NCBI GenBank assembly: GCA_964579765.1
Contig: CAZOIK010000354.1
Span: 1 to 15,205 of the forward strand
DNA: 15,205 nt
DNA from: DATNBT01 sp964579765
GTDB taxonomy: Bacteria; Acidobacteriota; Vicinamibacteria; Vicinamibacterales; CAVVIG01
Direction: 5' to 3'
Shown: in pieces, positions 6,010-12,384 of the stretch
Layout: every line of letters begins with the position of its first letter
Position numbering within the stretch: the first letter of the stretch is position 1
Program-made: the position numbers and the translations under genes
The notes under the pieces: model-generated
What the model saw: the letters and a program-made list of their open reading frames with translations, nothing else
Told to the model about the DNA's origin: nothing
The model's database searches: none

Positions 6010-7029
6010 ATGTCGCGCATGCGCACCGCTCTCGCTCTCGTCTTCACGGCCGTGTTCGCCATCCTGACCGCCGCGACGCTCACGCAGCCGCTGCCGCTCA
6101 AACAGAACCTCGAGGTGCTCAGGCAGGGACCGATGCGCGCCGACAAGGTGAAGGACGGGCTCTACGTGATCCGCGGGCCGTTCCTGCCGTGCATGACCGG
6201 CTGCCGCAACGGCGACACGGGCGACGGCCTCGTGCACGAATCAGGCGACGTCGCCGTCCGCGTCACGCCCGAGGGCCTCATCGTCGTGGACGACAAGTTC
6301 GCGAGCCAGGCCGCGGACGTCTTCGCGCAGGTCAAGATGGTCAGCCCGCTGCCGGTGAAGTACGTCCTCAACACGCACCATCATGCCGATCACGCCAGCG
6401 GCAACGCGTACGTCCGCGACATGCTCGGCGTCAACATCATCGCGCAGCGGAACATCCGCGCGAACTTCCTGCGCCTGAAGCAGCCGGGCGCGCCCAACAT
6501 CACCTTCGCCGACGAGAGCGCCGTCTATCTCGGCGGCGTCGAAGTGAAGCTGTTCTGGTTTGGCCGCGGTCACACGAACGGCGACACGGTGATCGACTTT
6601 CCCGATCTGAAGACCGTCCACACCGGCGACCTGATCATCGACGGCATGCCCGTCATCGACTACCCGGGCGGCGGGAGCGCGATCGAGTTCGTCTCCACGA
6701 TCGACAAGCTGCTCACGCTCGACTTCGACACCATGATTCCGGGACACGGCAAGATCATGACGAGGGACGACGTGCGCGCGTACCGCGTCCGGTTTCAGAC
6801 GATGAACGATCGCATGCGCGCGCTCATCCGGCGCGGTGTCACGAAGGATCAGCTGAAGACGCTCGACCAGGCGCGCGCGCAGCTTCAGCTCGCCGACCTC
6901 GGGTGGGACCACTCGGTGAGCACGACGACCTGGTTCGCGAGCTTCCCGAGCTACTACGACGAGATCGCGGCGTCACTCACGCGTGCCGCTTCCACCACGA
7001 CAGGGCAATCGACGCGCCCACGCCGATGA
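6010..7029 (+). CDS. Exported MBL-fold metallo-hydrolase
   Basis: A 339-residue protein with an N-terminal signal peptide or anchor (about residues 7-24). The metallo-beta-lactamase fold is shown by THHHADH (H123, H125, D127, H128), H188 in GRGHTNGD, D207 in HTGDL and H246 in PGHGK, which together form a full dinuclear metal site. An insertion after the first strand, PCMTGCRNGDTGDG, carries a C61/C65 pair not typical of the fold and possibly metal-binding or redox-active. The substrate cannot be named: this superfamily includes thiolesterases, lactonases, sulfatases and beta-lactamases. The frame extends upstream but conservation begins near 6010; an ATG at 6019 is the alternative start, and neither has a strong ribosome binding site. 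Its 3' end overlaps the convergent DUF3618 gene by 53 bp. It may share regulation with the divergent copper protein. Confidence 0.88.
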   Translation: MSRMRTALALVFTAVFAILTAATLTQPLPLKQNLEVLRQGPMRADKVKDGLYVIRGPFLPCMTGCRNGDTGDGLVHESGDVAVRVTPEGLIVVDDKFASQAADVFAQVKMVSPLPVKYVLNTHHHADHASGNAYVRDMLGVNIIAQRNIRANFLRLKQPGAPNITFADESAVYLGGVEVKLFWFGRGHTNGDTVIDFPDLKTVHTGDLIIDGMPVIDYPGGGSAIEFVSTIDKLLTLDFDTMIPGHGKIMTRDDVRAYRVRFQTMNDRMRALIRRGVTKDQLKTLDQARAQLQLADLGWDHSVSTTTWFASFPSYYDEIAASLTRAASTTTGQSTRPRR

Positions 7030-7168
7030 GCGCGGCTGCCGTCGTGCGACGCGCCGTGTCCCGCGCGCGGTCCGCCAGCTCCGACGTCCGCGTGGACAGC
7101 AGGTCGAGCTTGCGGTCGATGGACGCGCGGGTGTGCTTTATCTCGAGGCGGACTTGTTCTGCATCCAC
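6977..7168 (-). CDS. DUF3618-like small membrane-anchored protein
   Basis: A 63-residue protein. The first half (VRLEIKHTRASIDRKLDLLSTRTSELADRARD) is an amphipathic helix of the DUF3618 type. It is followed by a hydrophobic segment (AAALIGVGASIALSWW) that would anchor the C-terminus in the membrane, and a basic tail. I chose a GTG start at 7168 because AAGGAG lies 8 nt upstream, within the end of the holin-like gene; this gives a 31-bp overlap and probable translational coupling. The open frame continues upstream to 7255, but only as a shadow of the preceding gene. Such proteins commonly sit next to holin-X-type proteins and resemble the YqjD/ElaB idea of membrane-tethered stress factors; function is unproven. 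The 3' end overlaps the MBL-fold gene on the other strand. Confidence 0.75.
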   Translation of the reverse strand: MDAEQVRLEIKHTRASIDRKLDLLSTRTSELADRARDTARRTTAAALIGVGASIALSWWKRHA

Positions 7169-7539
7169 GTCATGTTCTCCTTCATCGTCTGCGCCGTGTT
7201 CGGAATCGCCCGGACGTCCCTGAGGCGGCCGCGGGCGTACGCGACGGCGATCCACGCACAGACGAGCCAGACGATGCCGACGACGCCGTAGCCGATCCAG
7301 ACTGGCCAGCTCGCGTAGTACGCGATCAGGCTGCCGATGGCGACGCTGAGCACGGCGGCGCCGATGAGGCCGACGACGGCCGCGATGCCGAACGCGACGG
7401 CGACGGTCTGCATCTGCGTCGCCTCCTCGCGAAGCTCGGCGCGCGCCAGCTGCAGCTCTTCGCGCACGAGCGACCGCGCGTCGTCGAGGAGCCCGCGGAT
7501 GAGTGTCGGAATGGATGTGTCTTCGCCGTACTCGGCCAT
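7138..7539 (-). CDS. Phage holin family (holin-X/YqjE-like) membrane protein
   Basis: A 133-residue protein. The N-terminal helix (about residues 8-45, TLIRGLLDDARSLVREELQLARAELREE) is acidic and amphipathic. It is followed by two strongly hydrophobic segments (about 46-70 and 75-100), then a short basic tail. This is the layout of the Phage_holin_3_6 or YqjE group, which despite its name is usually a chromosomal, stress-linked inner-membrane protein and not a lysis gene. The start is supported by GGGGAG 8 nt upstream. The DUF3618 gene overlaps its 3' end, forming a two-gene unit as in many genomes. The divergent neighbour is another stress-type membrane protein, which strengthens a membrane-stress role. 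Confidence 0.85.
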   Translation of the reverse strand: MAEYGEDTSIPTLIRGLLDDARSLVREELQLARAELREEATQMQTVAVAFGIAAVVGLIGAAVLSVAIGSLIAYYASWPVWIGYGVVGIVWLVCAWIAVAYARGRLRDVRAIPNTAQTMKENMTWMQNKSASR

Positions 7540-7686
7540 TGGTCGATCTCCCCTGTCAGTGCGCCCACGCGTTTGAATATCAATCGCGATGCCATCGGGC
7601 GACGGGGCCGATCGACGCGTCGCGCCGTCGAGGCGAGTGCCAGCCCTGGCAGCCCCGTTGCAGTCGTTCGATCGGGAGGCAAGGGC
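7540..7686. promoter_or_regulatory. Divergent promoter region with short palindromic element
   Basis: This 147-bp gap separates the minus-strand holin-like gene and the plus-strand GlsB-like gene, so promoters for both units should lie here. It includes the locally AT-rich TTTGAATATCAAT near 7573-7585 and an exact inverted repeat TGCCAG-CC-CTGGCA (7638-7651). The GlsB-like gene's ribosome binding site, GGGAGG, is at 7674-7679. No specific regulator can be named. Confidence 0.4.
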
Positions 7687-7947
7687 ATGGGCATTCTGAG
7701 CTGGATCATCCTGGGCGCCATCGCGGGCTGGATCGGCAGCTTGATCGTGAACCGATCGGGCGAAGGACTTTTCCGCGACATCATCCTCGGCATCGTCGGC
7801 GGCATCGTCGGCGGCTGGATCTTCTCGGCGGCAGGCTCGGTGGGTGTCACCGGGTTCAACATGTGGAGCCTGTTCGTCGCTGTGATCGGGTCGATCATCG
7901 TGCTGGTGCTGTATCACGCGATCGCGCGGCCGCATTCGCACGCCTAG
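7687..7947 (+). CDS. GlsB/YeaQ/YmgE family stress-response membrane protein
   Basis: An 86-residue, very hydrophobic protein with three predicted membrane spans and the family's glycine-rich pattern: GILSWIILGAIAGWIGSLI, then GLFRDIILGIVGGIVGGWIF, then a final span near SLFVAVIGSIIVLVLY. The family (transglycosylase-associated protein) is induced in general stress in several bacteria but lacks a defined biochemical activity. The length matches the family (about 80-90 residues). The start is set by GGGAGG 7 nt upstream of the ATG. The site-2 protease gene starts 14 bp after its stop, so the two are probably cotranscribed. Confidence 0.93.
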   Translation: MGILSWIILGAIAGWIGSLIVNRSGEGLFRDIILGIVGGIVGGWIFSAAGSVGVTGFNMWSLFVAVIGSIIVLVLYHAIARPHSHA

Positions 7948-7961
7948 CGGGCAGGCCGGCC

Positions 7962-9092
7962 ATGCGCATGACCATCAGGCTCGGACGGTGGTTCGGAGTC
8001 CCGGTCGGACTCCACTACAGCTGGTTCGTCATCGCATGGCTCATCGCGCTCGCGCTCGTCGGCCAGTTCGCCAGCGTCAACCCCGACTGGTCCACGGGGT
8101 TCGTCTGGACGCTCTCGCTCGTCACCGCCGCGCTCTTCTTCCTCTGCATCGTGCTGCACGAGCTCGCGCACGCGACGGTCGCGCGGCTCGGCGGCCTGCC
8201 CGTGCGCGGCATCACGCTGTTCGCGCTCGGCGGCGTCGCGCAGATTGAGAAAGACGCCGCCACGCCCGGCAAAGAGTTCTGGATGGCGATCGCCGGCCCG
8301 GCGGCCAGCGTCGTCATCGGCCTGCTGTGCCGCGCCGGGGCCGCGGCGGCCGGATGGACCGAGCCGAACGCGGTGCCGACGGCGCTCGCCGCCGTGCTCG
8401 GGTGGCTCGCGTACATCAACGTCGCGCTCGCGGTCTTCAACCTGCTGCCCGGCTTCCCGCTCGACGGCGGCCGCGTGCTCCGGTCCGTCGTGTGGGCGAT
8501 CACGCACGACGCCGACCGGGCGACGCGCATCGCCGCGCGGACGGGACAGGTGGTCGCCTTCGTCTTCATCGGCATCGGCTTGTACGCGCTGCTCGCCCGC
8601 GGCGATTTCGGCGGGCTGTGGATCGCGTTCATCGGCTGGTTCCTGCTCGAGGCCGCGCAGAGCTACGTCCTGCAGTCGCGCATCCACAGCGCGCTCGACG
8701 GGCTGCGCGTCGCCGACGTGATGGTCCGCGACTGCGCGGCCGTCGAGGGCAGCACGACGCTGCAGCGGTTCGTGAACGATCAGCTGCTGCGTGTGGTCTC
8801 GCGGTGCTTCGCCGTGAACCGCGACGACCACATCGTCGGCCTCATCACGCCCGACGACGTGAAGCACGTGGAGCCGGATCGGTGGGACGAGATGACCGTC
8901 GCGGAGACCATGCGCCCGATTCAGACGCTGCACCCGGTGCCGCCGGACGTCTCCGCGAGCGACGCGCTCGAGCTCATGGGCCGCGAGCACATCAGCCAGC
9001 TCCCCGTCGTCGCCGACGGCCGCCTGCAGGGCGTCGTGACGTTGTCCTATCTCATGCGGCTGCTGCAGGTGCGGCGGCAGCTCCACGCCTGA
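7962..9092 (+). CDS. Site-2 protease (M50B) family intramembrane metalloprotease with CBS pair
   Basis: A 376-residue protein. Zinc ligands are H66 and H70 in HELAH, with E67 as the catalytic base, and D168 in FNLLPGFPLDGGR supplies the third ligand. About six membrane segments fill residues 15-235. A cytosolic CBS pair follows (about 245-370), with clear motifs such as VGLITPDDV and HISQLPVVADGRLQGVV. This is the SpoIVFB-like branch of M50 peptidases, where CBS domains sense adenine nucleotides and gate cleavage of membrane-bound substrates such as anti-sigma factors or pro-sigma factors. No such substrate gene is beside it. An ATG at 7968 is an alternative start. It follows the GlsB-like gene and precedes an HtrA-type protease, so it may take part in envelope-stress proteolysis; that link is inferred from position only. 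Confidence 0.93.
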   Translation: MRMTIRLGRWFGVPVGLHYSWFVIAWLIALALVGQFASVNPDWSTGFVWTLSLVTAALFFLCIVLHELAHATVARLGGLPVRGITLFALGGVAQIEKDAATPGKEFWMAIAGPAASVVIGLLCRAGAAAAGWTEPNAVPTALAAVLGWLAYINVALAVFNLLPGFPLDGGRVLRSVVWAITHDADRATRIAARTGQVVAFVFIGIGLYALLARGDFGGLWIAFIGWFLLEAAQSYVLQSRIHSALDGLRVADVMVRDCAAVEGSTTLQRFVNDQLLRVVSRCFAVNRDDHIVGLITPDDVKHVEPDRWDEMTVAETMRPIQTLHPVPPDVSASDALELMGREHISQLPVVADGRLQGVVTLSYLMRLLQVRRQLHA

Positions 9093-9304
9093 GCACGTCC
9101 GCGCGGCGGGCCCGGCACGGACGACAGCGCGGCGTCCACGAGCCCGCGCGCACGTTCGAGATTGCGAATCATCCGGGCCTGTCTCGAGATGCCCAACCCG
9201 CTCATCACGCCGGCACACGACGCGCCGGACGCCACGAGCGCGAGCACGGCGGCCGTGGCCGCAGCCCGATGACTCCAGCGCGTCCACGTCGTGATCGGAG
9301 GCAC
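9047..9304 (-). CDS. Possible small hypothetical membrane or exported protein
   Basis: An 85-codon frame opens at a GTG (9304) and ends inside the site-2 protease gene on the other strand (46-bp overlap). It encodes a hydrophobic stretch (TAAVLALVASGASCAGVMSGLG) followed by a charged amphipathic segment (SRQARMIRNLERARGLVDAAL), which could be a signal-anchor plus helix. Third positions are mostly G or C, as in true genes here. Against it: there is no ribosome binding site, the tail is Arg/Cys/Ser-rich in the manner of antisense translation, and I recognise no family. Otherwise 9093-9383 is a 291-bp stretch with no clear gene. It carries the hairpin at 9097-9122, an inverted repeat CGCGTG-ATG-CACGCG (9347-9361) and the htrA ribosome binding site AGGAGG (9371-9376). 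Confidence 0.22.
   Translation of the reverse strand: MPPITTWTRWSHRAAATAAVLALVASGASCAGVMSGLGISRQARMIRNLERARGLVDAALSSVPGPPRGRAQAWSCRRTCSSRMR
9097..9122 (+). terminator. Hairpin after the site-2 protease gene, possible terminator
   Basis: GTCCGCGC (9097-9104) pairs with GCACGGAC (9115-9122) at seven of eight positions around a 10-nt GC-rich loop, and begins 5 nt after the stop codon. No T-tract follows, so this is at best a weak intrinsic terminator or an mRNA 3'-end stabiliser. Confidence 0.35.
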
Positions 9305-9383
9305 GCGCGGCCAGGGTGCATCGCACGTACCACGCCGCGCGGGGAACGCGTGATGCACGCGCGTACGAACAGGAGGATCTGCG

Positions 9384-10772
9384 ATGCCCAAACGGATGCT
9401 GCCGGTCGTGCTGACCGTCCTCATCATCGCGGCCGCGGTCGCGGTGGCCACGGCGGTACGCAAGGCGCCGCCGGCCGGGTCGTCGAACACGACCGCGGCG
9501 AACACCTCGGCGGCTTCAGCCGCCGCCGATCGTCACGACGACGACCAGGTGGTCACCACCGGTCTCTTTCGTTCGATCGCCAAGCGTGAAAACCCCGTCG
9601 TGGTGGCCATCACCACGCAGTCGCATGTGAAGACGCCCGACGTCTCCTCGTTCTTCGGCGGCGGCGGCGACAACGATTTCTTTCGGAGGTTCTTCGGCGC
9701 GCCGGGACAGCCCGGCACCCCGAACCAGACGCCGCGCGAGCAGGTGCGCGAAGCGCTCGGCTCGGGTTTCCTGATCGGCGCTGACGGCGAGATCCTGACG
9801 AACAACCACGTCGTCGCCGGCGCGGACAGGATCCGCGTCGCGCTCTTCAGCGAGGTGCACAAGACCTACGAGGCGGCCGTCGTGGGACGCGATCCGCTGA
9901 CCGACAGCGCGCTCATCAAGTTGAAGAACGCGCCCGCGAACCTGCCGACGGCCACGCTCGGCGACTCGGACGCGCTCGAGCCGGGCGACTGGGTGATGGC
10001 GATCGGCAATCCGTTCCAGCTCGGTCATACGGTGACCGTCGGCGTCATCAGCTACAACGGCCGTCCGTTCGCGACGAGCGAAGGCCGGTGGCAGAAGATG
10101 CTGCAGACCGACGCGTCGATCAACCCGGGCAACTCCGGCGGCCCGCTCATCAACACGCGCGGCGAGGTGATTGGCGTCAACACCGCGATTCTCGCGGGCG
10201 AGGACGGCGGCAGCAACATCGGCATCGGCTTCGCCGTGCCCGTCAACACCGTGAAGGCGCTGCTGCCGCAGCTCCGCAAAGGAGTCGTCGAGCGCGGTCA
10301 GCTCGGCGTGCAGATTCTCTCGGCGCCGATTACGCAGGACGAAGTCAGCGGCCTCGGCCTGCCGAACACGCAGGGCGCAATCGTCAGCCGCGTCCAGCCT
10401 GACTCGCCCGCCGAGCGCGCGGGCCTGCGCGCGGGCGACGTGATCGTCGCATTCAACGGACAGCCCGTGCCGGACGCCGATCACCTGACGGCGCTCGTCG
10501 TGAACACCGCGCCGGACGCCAGCGTGCCCATCGTCTACTACCGCAACGGTCGGCGCCAGACGACGACGGCGACGATCGGCAGGCTCGAGCTCGAAGGATC
10601 GAGTCAGGCGAAAGGCGCAAGCGCCAGCGCACCCAGGATTCGGCCTCACACTGGGCGACGTGTCGGCCTCGACCGCCGATCAGCTGAAGCTGCCCACCGG
10701 TACACAGGGCGCGGTCATCGAGAACGTCGATCCGTTCACGCCGGCCGCCGCGGCGGGCCTCAAGCCGGGTGA
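9384..10772 (+). CDS. DegP/HtrA-like periplasmic serine protease, frameshifted in second PDZ domain
   Basis: As read, 462 residues. An N-terminal signal-anchor (about 5-25) is followed by a trypsin-like domain with catalytic triad H142 (TNNHVV), D174 (DPLTDSAL) and S251 (NPGNSGGPL), all intact, then PDZ1 (about 285-400). Around codon 417 the protein sequence becomes Arg-rich nonsense for 45 residues. The expected PDZ2 continues in the next frame from about 10633 to 10917. Removing one C from the CCC at 10632-10634 would restore a 510-residue two-PDZ enzyme, a normal DegP/DegQ length. HtrA enzymes degrade misfolded periplasmic proteins, with PDZ domains binding substrate C-termini and building oligomers. 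The start is fixed by AGGAGG 7 nt upstream. Either a sequencing or assembly error or a recent real mutation is possible; the protease domain and PDZ1 would survive. Confidence 0.9.
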   Translation: MPKRMLPVVLTVLIIAAAVAVATAVRKAPPAGSSNTTAANTSAASAAADRHDDDQVVTTGLFRSIAKRENPVVVAITTQSHVKTPDVSSFFGGGGDNDFFRRFFGAPGQPGTPNQTPREQVREALGSGFLIGADGEILTNNHVVAGADRIRVALFSEVHKTYEAAVVGRDPLTDSALIKLKNAPANLPTATLGDSDALEPGDWVMAIGNPFQLGHTVTVGVISYNGRPFATSEGRWQKMLQTDASINPGNSGGPLINTRGEVIGVNTAILAGEDGGSNIGIGFAVPVNTVKALLPQLRKGVVERGQLGVQILSAPITQDEVSGLGLPNTQGAIVSRVQPDSPAERAGLRAGDVIVAFNGQPVPDADHLTALVVNTAPDASVPIVYYRNGRRQTTTATIGRLELEGSSQAKGASASAPRIRPHTGRRVGLDRRSAEAAHRYTGRGHRERRSVHAGRRGGPQAG

Positions 10773-10917
10773 CGTGATCCTCGAGGTGAACCGCCAGCCC
10801 GTGCACTCGCGCGACGACGCGGTGAGCGCGCTGCGCGCCGTCCAGTCGGGCAAGCCGGCGTTCCTGCTGATCTGGCGGCAGGGCGCGCGGCAGTTCGTCG
10901 AGCTGCGCCGCGAGTAG
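10633..10917 (+). pseudogene. Out-of-frame PDZ2 segment of the HtrA-like protease
   Basis: In the frame one base over, this stretch reads PGFGLTLGDVSAS, then LPTGTQGAVIENVDPFTPAA, then AAGLKPGDVILEVNRQPV and a terminal LIWRQGARQFVELRRE, a complete PDZ domain with its carboxylate-binding loop. It matches exactly what should follow PDZ1 in a two-PDZ HtrA. A GTG at 10660 could in principle start it as a separate short protein, but no ribosome binding site precedes it. It is best read as the displaced 3' part of the upstream gene. Confidence 0.85.
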
Positions 10918-11089
10918 TCAGAAGCCGGGCGCGAGGTTGAACGCGAACACCCATCCCTGCCCCGGCCGACGAGACGGCGTCGCGGTCTCCTCCCACGAAC
11001 GACGGCGACGTCGTGGACGTCCACGCGACGCCCGCGTCGGCAAAGAGCCAGAGGCGATCGCACGGGTCACGGGGCACATGAGTTCCTCC
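10918..11089 (-). pseudogene. Relic of the C-terminus of an outer-membrane beta-barrel protein
   Basis: Two minus-strand frames carry pieces of one protein type. One (about 11071-10967) reads CDRLWLFADAGVAW followed by SPSFVGGDRDAVSS. The other (10971-10921) reads RRPGQGWVFAFNLAPGF and then a TGA stop at 10918-10920. From memory, these resemble consecutive parts of the last strands of BamA/surface-antigen-like barrels found at the end of acidobacterial PD40 (WD40-like beta-propeller) proteins, including the terminal Phe required for barrel insertion. About one strand pair between them is missing, the frame changes, and no start or upstream barrel exists, so this is a remnant, not a gene. The family link is an inference from motifs. 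Confidence 0.55.
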
Positions 11090-11105
11090 GACGACGAGTC
11101 GGCGA

Positions 11106-11131
11106 TTGCTCATGCACGACCTCTGTAATAA
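11106..11131 (+). promoter_or_regulatory. Candidate sigma70-type promoter for the efflux operon
   Basis: TTGCTC (11106-11111) and TAATAA (11126-11131) are separated by 14 bp, shorter than ideal, in one of the few AT-rich patches of the region. It lies 47 bp upstream of the adaptor's start codon. This is a weak call based on hexamer similarity only. Confidence 0.25.
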
Positions 11132-11150
11132 GACAAGCACCCTGAGACGT

Positions 11151-11166
11151 TGGCAGGCCACTTGCG
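11151..11166 (+). promoter_or_regulatory. Sigma54-like -24/-12 promoter motif upstream of the efflux operon
   Basis: TGGCAGGCCACTTGCG matches the sigma54 consensus (TGGCACG-N4-TTGCW) at all but two defined positions, with exactly the right spacing between GG and GC. The predicted transcript start is near 11176, only about 3 nt before the ATG at 11179, which would make the mRNA nearly leaderless. No Shine-Dalgarno is visible before that ATG, which fits but does not prove it. No sigma54 activator gene is in the window. Confidence 0.3.
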
Positions 11167-11178
11167 GACGATCGGATC

Positions 11179-12381
11179 ATGACGCGACGAGCTGTCATCG
11201 CCATCGTCCTCGTAATCGTCGCCATCGGAGCGGTGTTGCTCTGGCGCGACCAACGCACCCAGGCCAGCGTGGACTACGAAACCGCCCCGGTCACGCGCGG
11301 ATCCGTCGCGCGGACGGTGACCGCGAGCGGCACCGTCAACCCGGTCACGGTCGTCCAGGTGGGCACGTACGTCTCCGGCGTCATTCAAGAGGTGTCCTGC
11401 GACTACAACACGAAGGTCGTGAAGGGACAGCTCTGCGCGAAGATCGATCCGCGGCCCTACCAATCGACGGTCGAGCAGGACGCCGCGAACCTCGACGCCG
11501 CCAAGGCTCAGCTCGAAAAGGATCAGACGGGCCTCGAGTACGCGAACGTCACGTACCAGCGCAACCTGAAGCTCGGTCAACAGGGCCTCGTGCCGCAGGA
11601 CACGGTCGATTCGTCCAAAAGCGCGGCCGATCAAGCCAGGGCGCAGGTCGATCTCGACCGCACGACGATCTCGCAGCGGCAGGCCGCGCTCGACGCCGCG
11701 AAGATCAACCTCAGCTATACGAACATCGTCTCGCCGGTGGACGGCACCGTCGTGTCGCGGAACATCACGACGGGCCAGACGGTCGCCGCGAGCTTCCAGA
11801 CGCCGACGCTGTTCCTCATCGCGACCGACCTGACGAAGATGGAGGTGGACGCGAACGTCAGCGAAGGCGACATCGGCGACGCCAAGGCCGGCCGCTCGGC
11901 GTCGTTCTCCGTCGAGGCGTTTTCCGATCGCACGTTCTGGGGCACGGTGTCGCAGGTGCGGCAGGCGCCGCAGACGGTGCAGAACGTCGTCACGTACGAC
12001 GTCGTGATCGGCGTCGCCAATCCCCAGCTGCTGCTCAAGCCCGGCATGACCGCCACCGTCCACATCGTCACCGACATGCGAGACGACGTCGTGCGCGTGC
12101 CGGAGACGGCGCTGCGCTACGTGCCCGGCGGCGTGACGAAGGCCGGCGGCGCGGCGAGAGAGGCGTTCGAGGCGACCGGCGAAGAACCCGCCAACCAGGG
12201 ACAGGTCTGGGTGCTGCGCGACCACCATCCCGAGGCCGTGTCGGTGTCGGTCGGCCTCGAGGGCGACTCGTACGCCGAGCTGCAGCAGAGTCCGCTCGAG
12301 CCCGGCGATCAGGTGATCGTGTCGGAGAAGGGAGCGGCGGCCGCGGGCGCGCCGCGGCGGCTGCGGATGTTCGGGCTCTGA
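11179..12381 (+). CDS. MacA-like periplasmic adaptor subunit of tripartite efflux pump
   Basis: A 400-residue membrane fusion protein with an N-terminal membrane anchor (about residues 4-22). The order is biotinyl-lipoyl half-motif (VGTYVSGVIQEV), alpha-helical hairpin (about 95-175, with EQDAANLDAAKAQLEKDQ and DQARAQVDLDRTT), second lipoyl half (IVSPVDGTVVSRNITTGQTV), then beta-barrel and membrane-proximal domains. The adaptor joins the inner-membrane transporter to a TolC-like channel. Two cysteines, C74 and C86, flank the turn of the lipoyl domain and may form a disulfide. A Gly/Ala-rich insertion (GGVTKAGGAAREAFEATGEEPANQ) lies in the membrane-proximal region. The MacB-like gene begins 3 bp downstream, which sets the assignment to the MacA class. 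The ATG at 11179 has no clear ribosome binding site. The exported substrate is unknown: macrolides, peptides, lipids and siderophores are all known in the family. Confidence 0.93.
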   Translation: MTRRAVIAIVLVIVAIGAVLLWRDQRTQASVDYETAPVTRGSVARTVTASGTVNPVTVVQVGTYVSGVIQEVSCDYNTKVVKGQLCAKIDPRPYQSTVEQDAANLDAAKAQLEKDQTGLEYANVTYQRNLKLGQQGLVPQDTVDSSKSAADQARAQVDLDRTTISQRQAALDAAKINLSYTNIVSPVDGTVVSRNITTGQTVAASFQTPTLFLIATDLTKMEVDANVSEGDIGDAKAGRSASFSVEAFSDRTFWGTVSQVRQAPQTVQNVVTYDVVIGVANPQLLLKPGMTATVHIVTDMRDDVVRVPETALRYVPGGVTKAGGAAREAFEATGEEPANQGQVWVLRDHHPEAVSVSVGLEGDSYAELQQSPLEPGDQVIVSEKGAAAAGAPRRLRMFGL

Positions 12382-12384
12382 GCC

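Noticed and set aside
5850..6146. N-terminal extension of the copper protein to an upstream start
   Set aside because: A strong AAGGAG precedes the ATG at 5849, followed directly by a signal sequence; the upstream residues are Arg/Ala-rich and overlap the divergent gene.
6010..7029. MBL-fold protein as an antibiotic-resistance beta-lactamase
   Set aside because: Only the generic metal-site motifs are visible. Length, CxxxC insertion and context do not match known beta-lactamases, so substrate is left open.
4908..7223. A 771-codon plus-strand open frame across the copper protein and MBL-fold genes
   Set aside because: It crosses a divergent promoter region and overlaps two well-supported genes in other frames; composition is Arg/His-rich shadow sequence.
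7138..7539. Holin-family protein as evidence of a prophage or lysis cassette
   Set aside because: No endolysin, structural or integrase genes are nearby, and pairing with a DUF3618 gene is the usual chromosomal stress arrangement.
9343..9365. A GGAAC...CGTA extracytoplasmic-sigma-like promoter before htrA
   Set aside because: The spacing (14 bp) is too short for the usual ECF promoter and the -10 match is poor; the site coincides with a short inverted repeat that may be the real feature.
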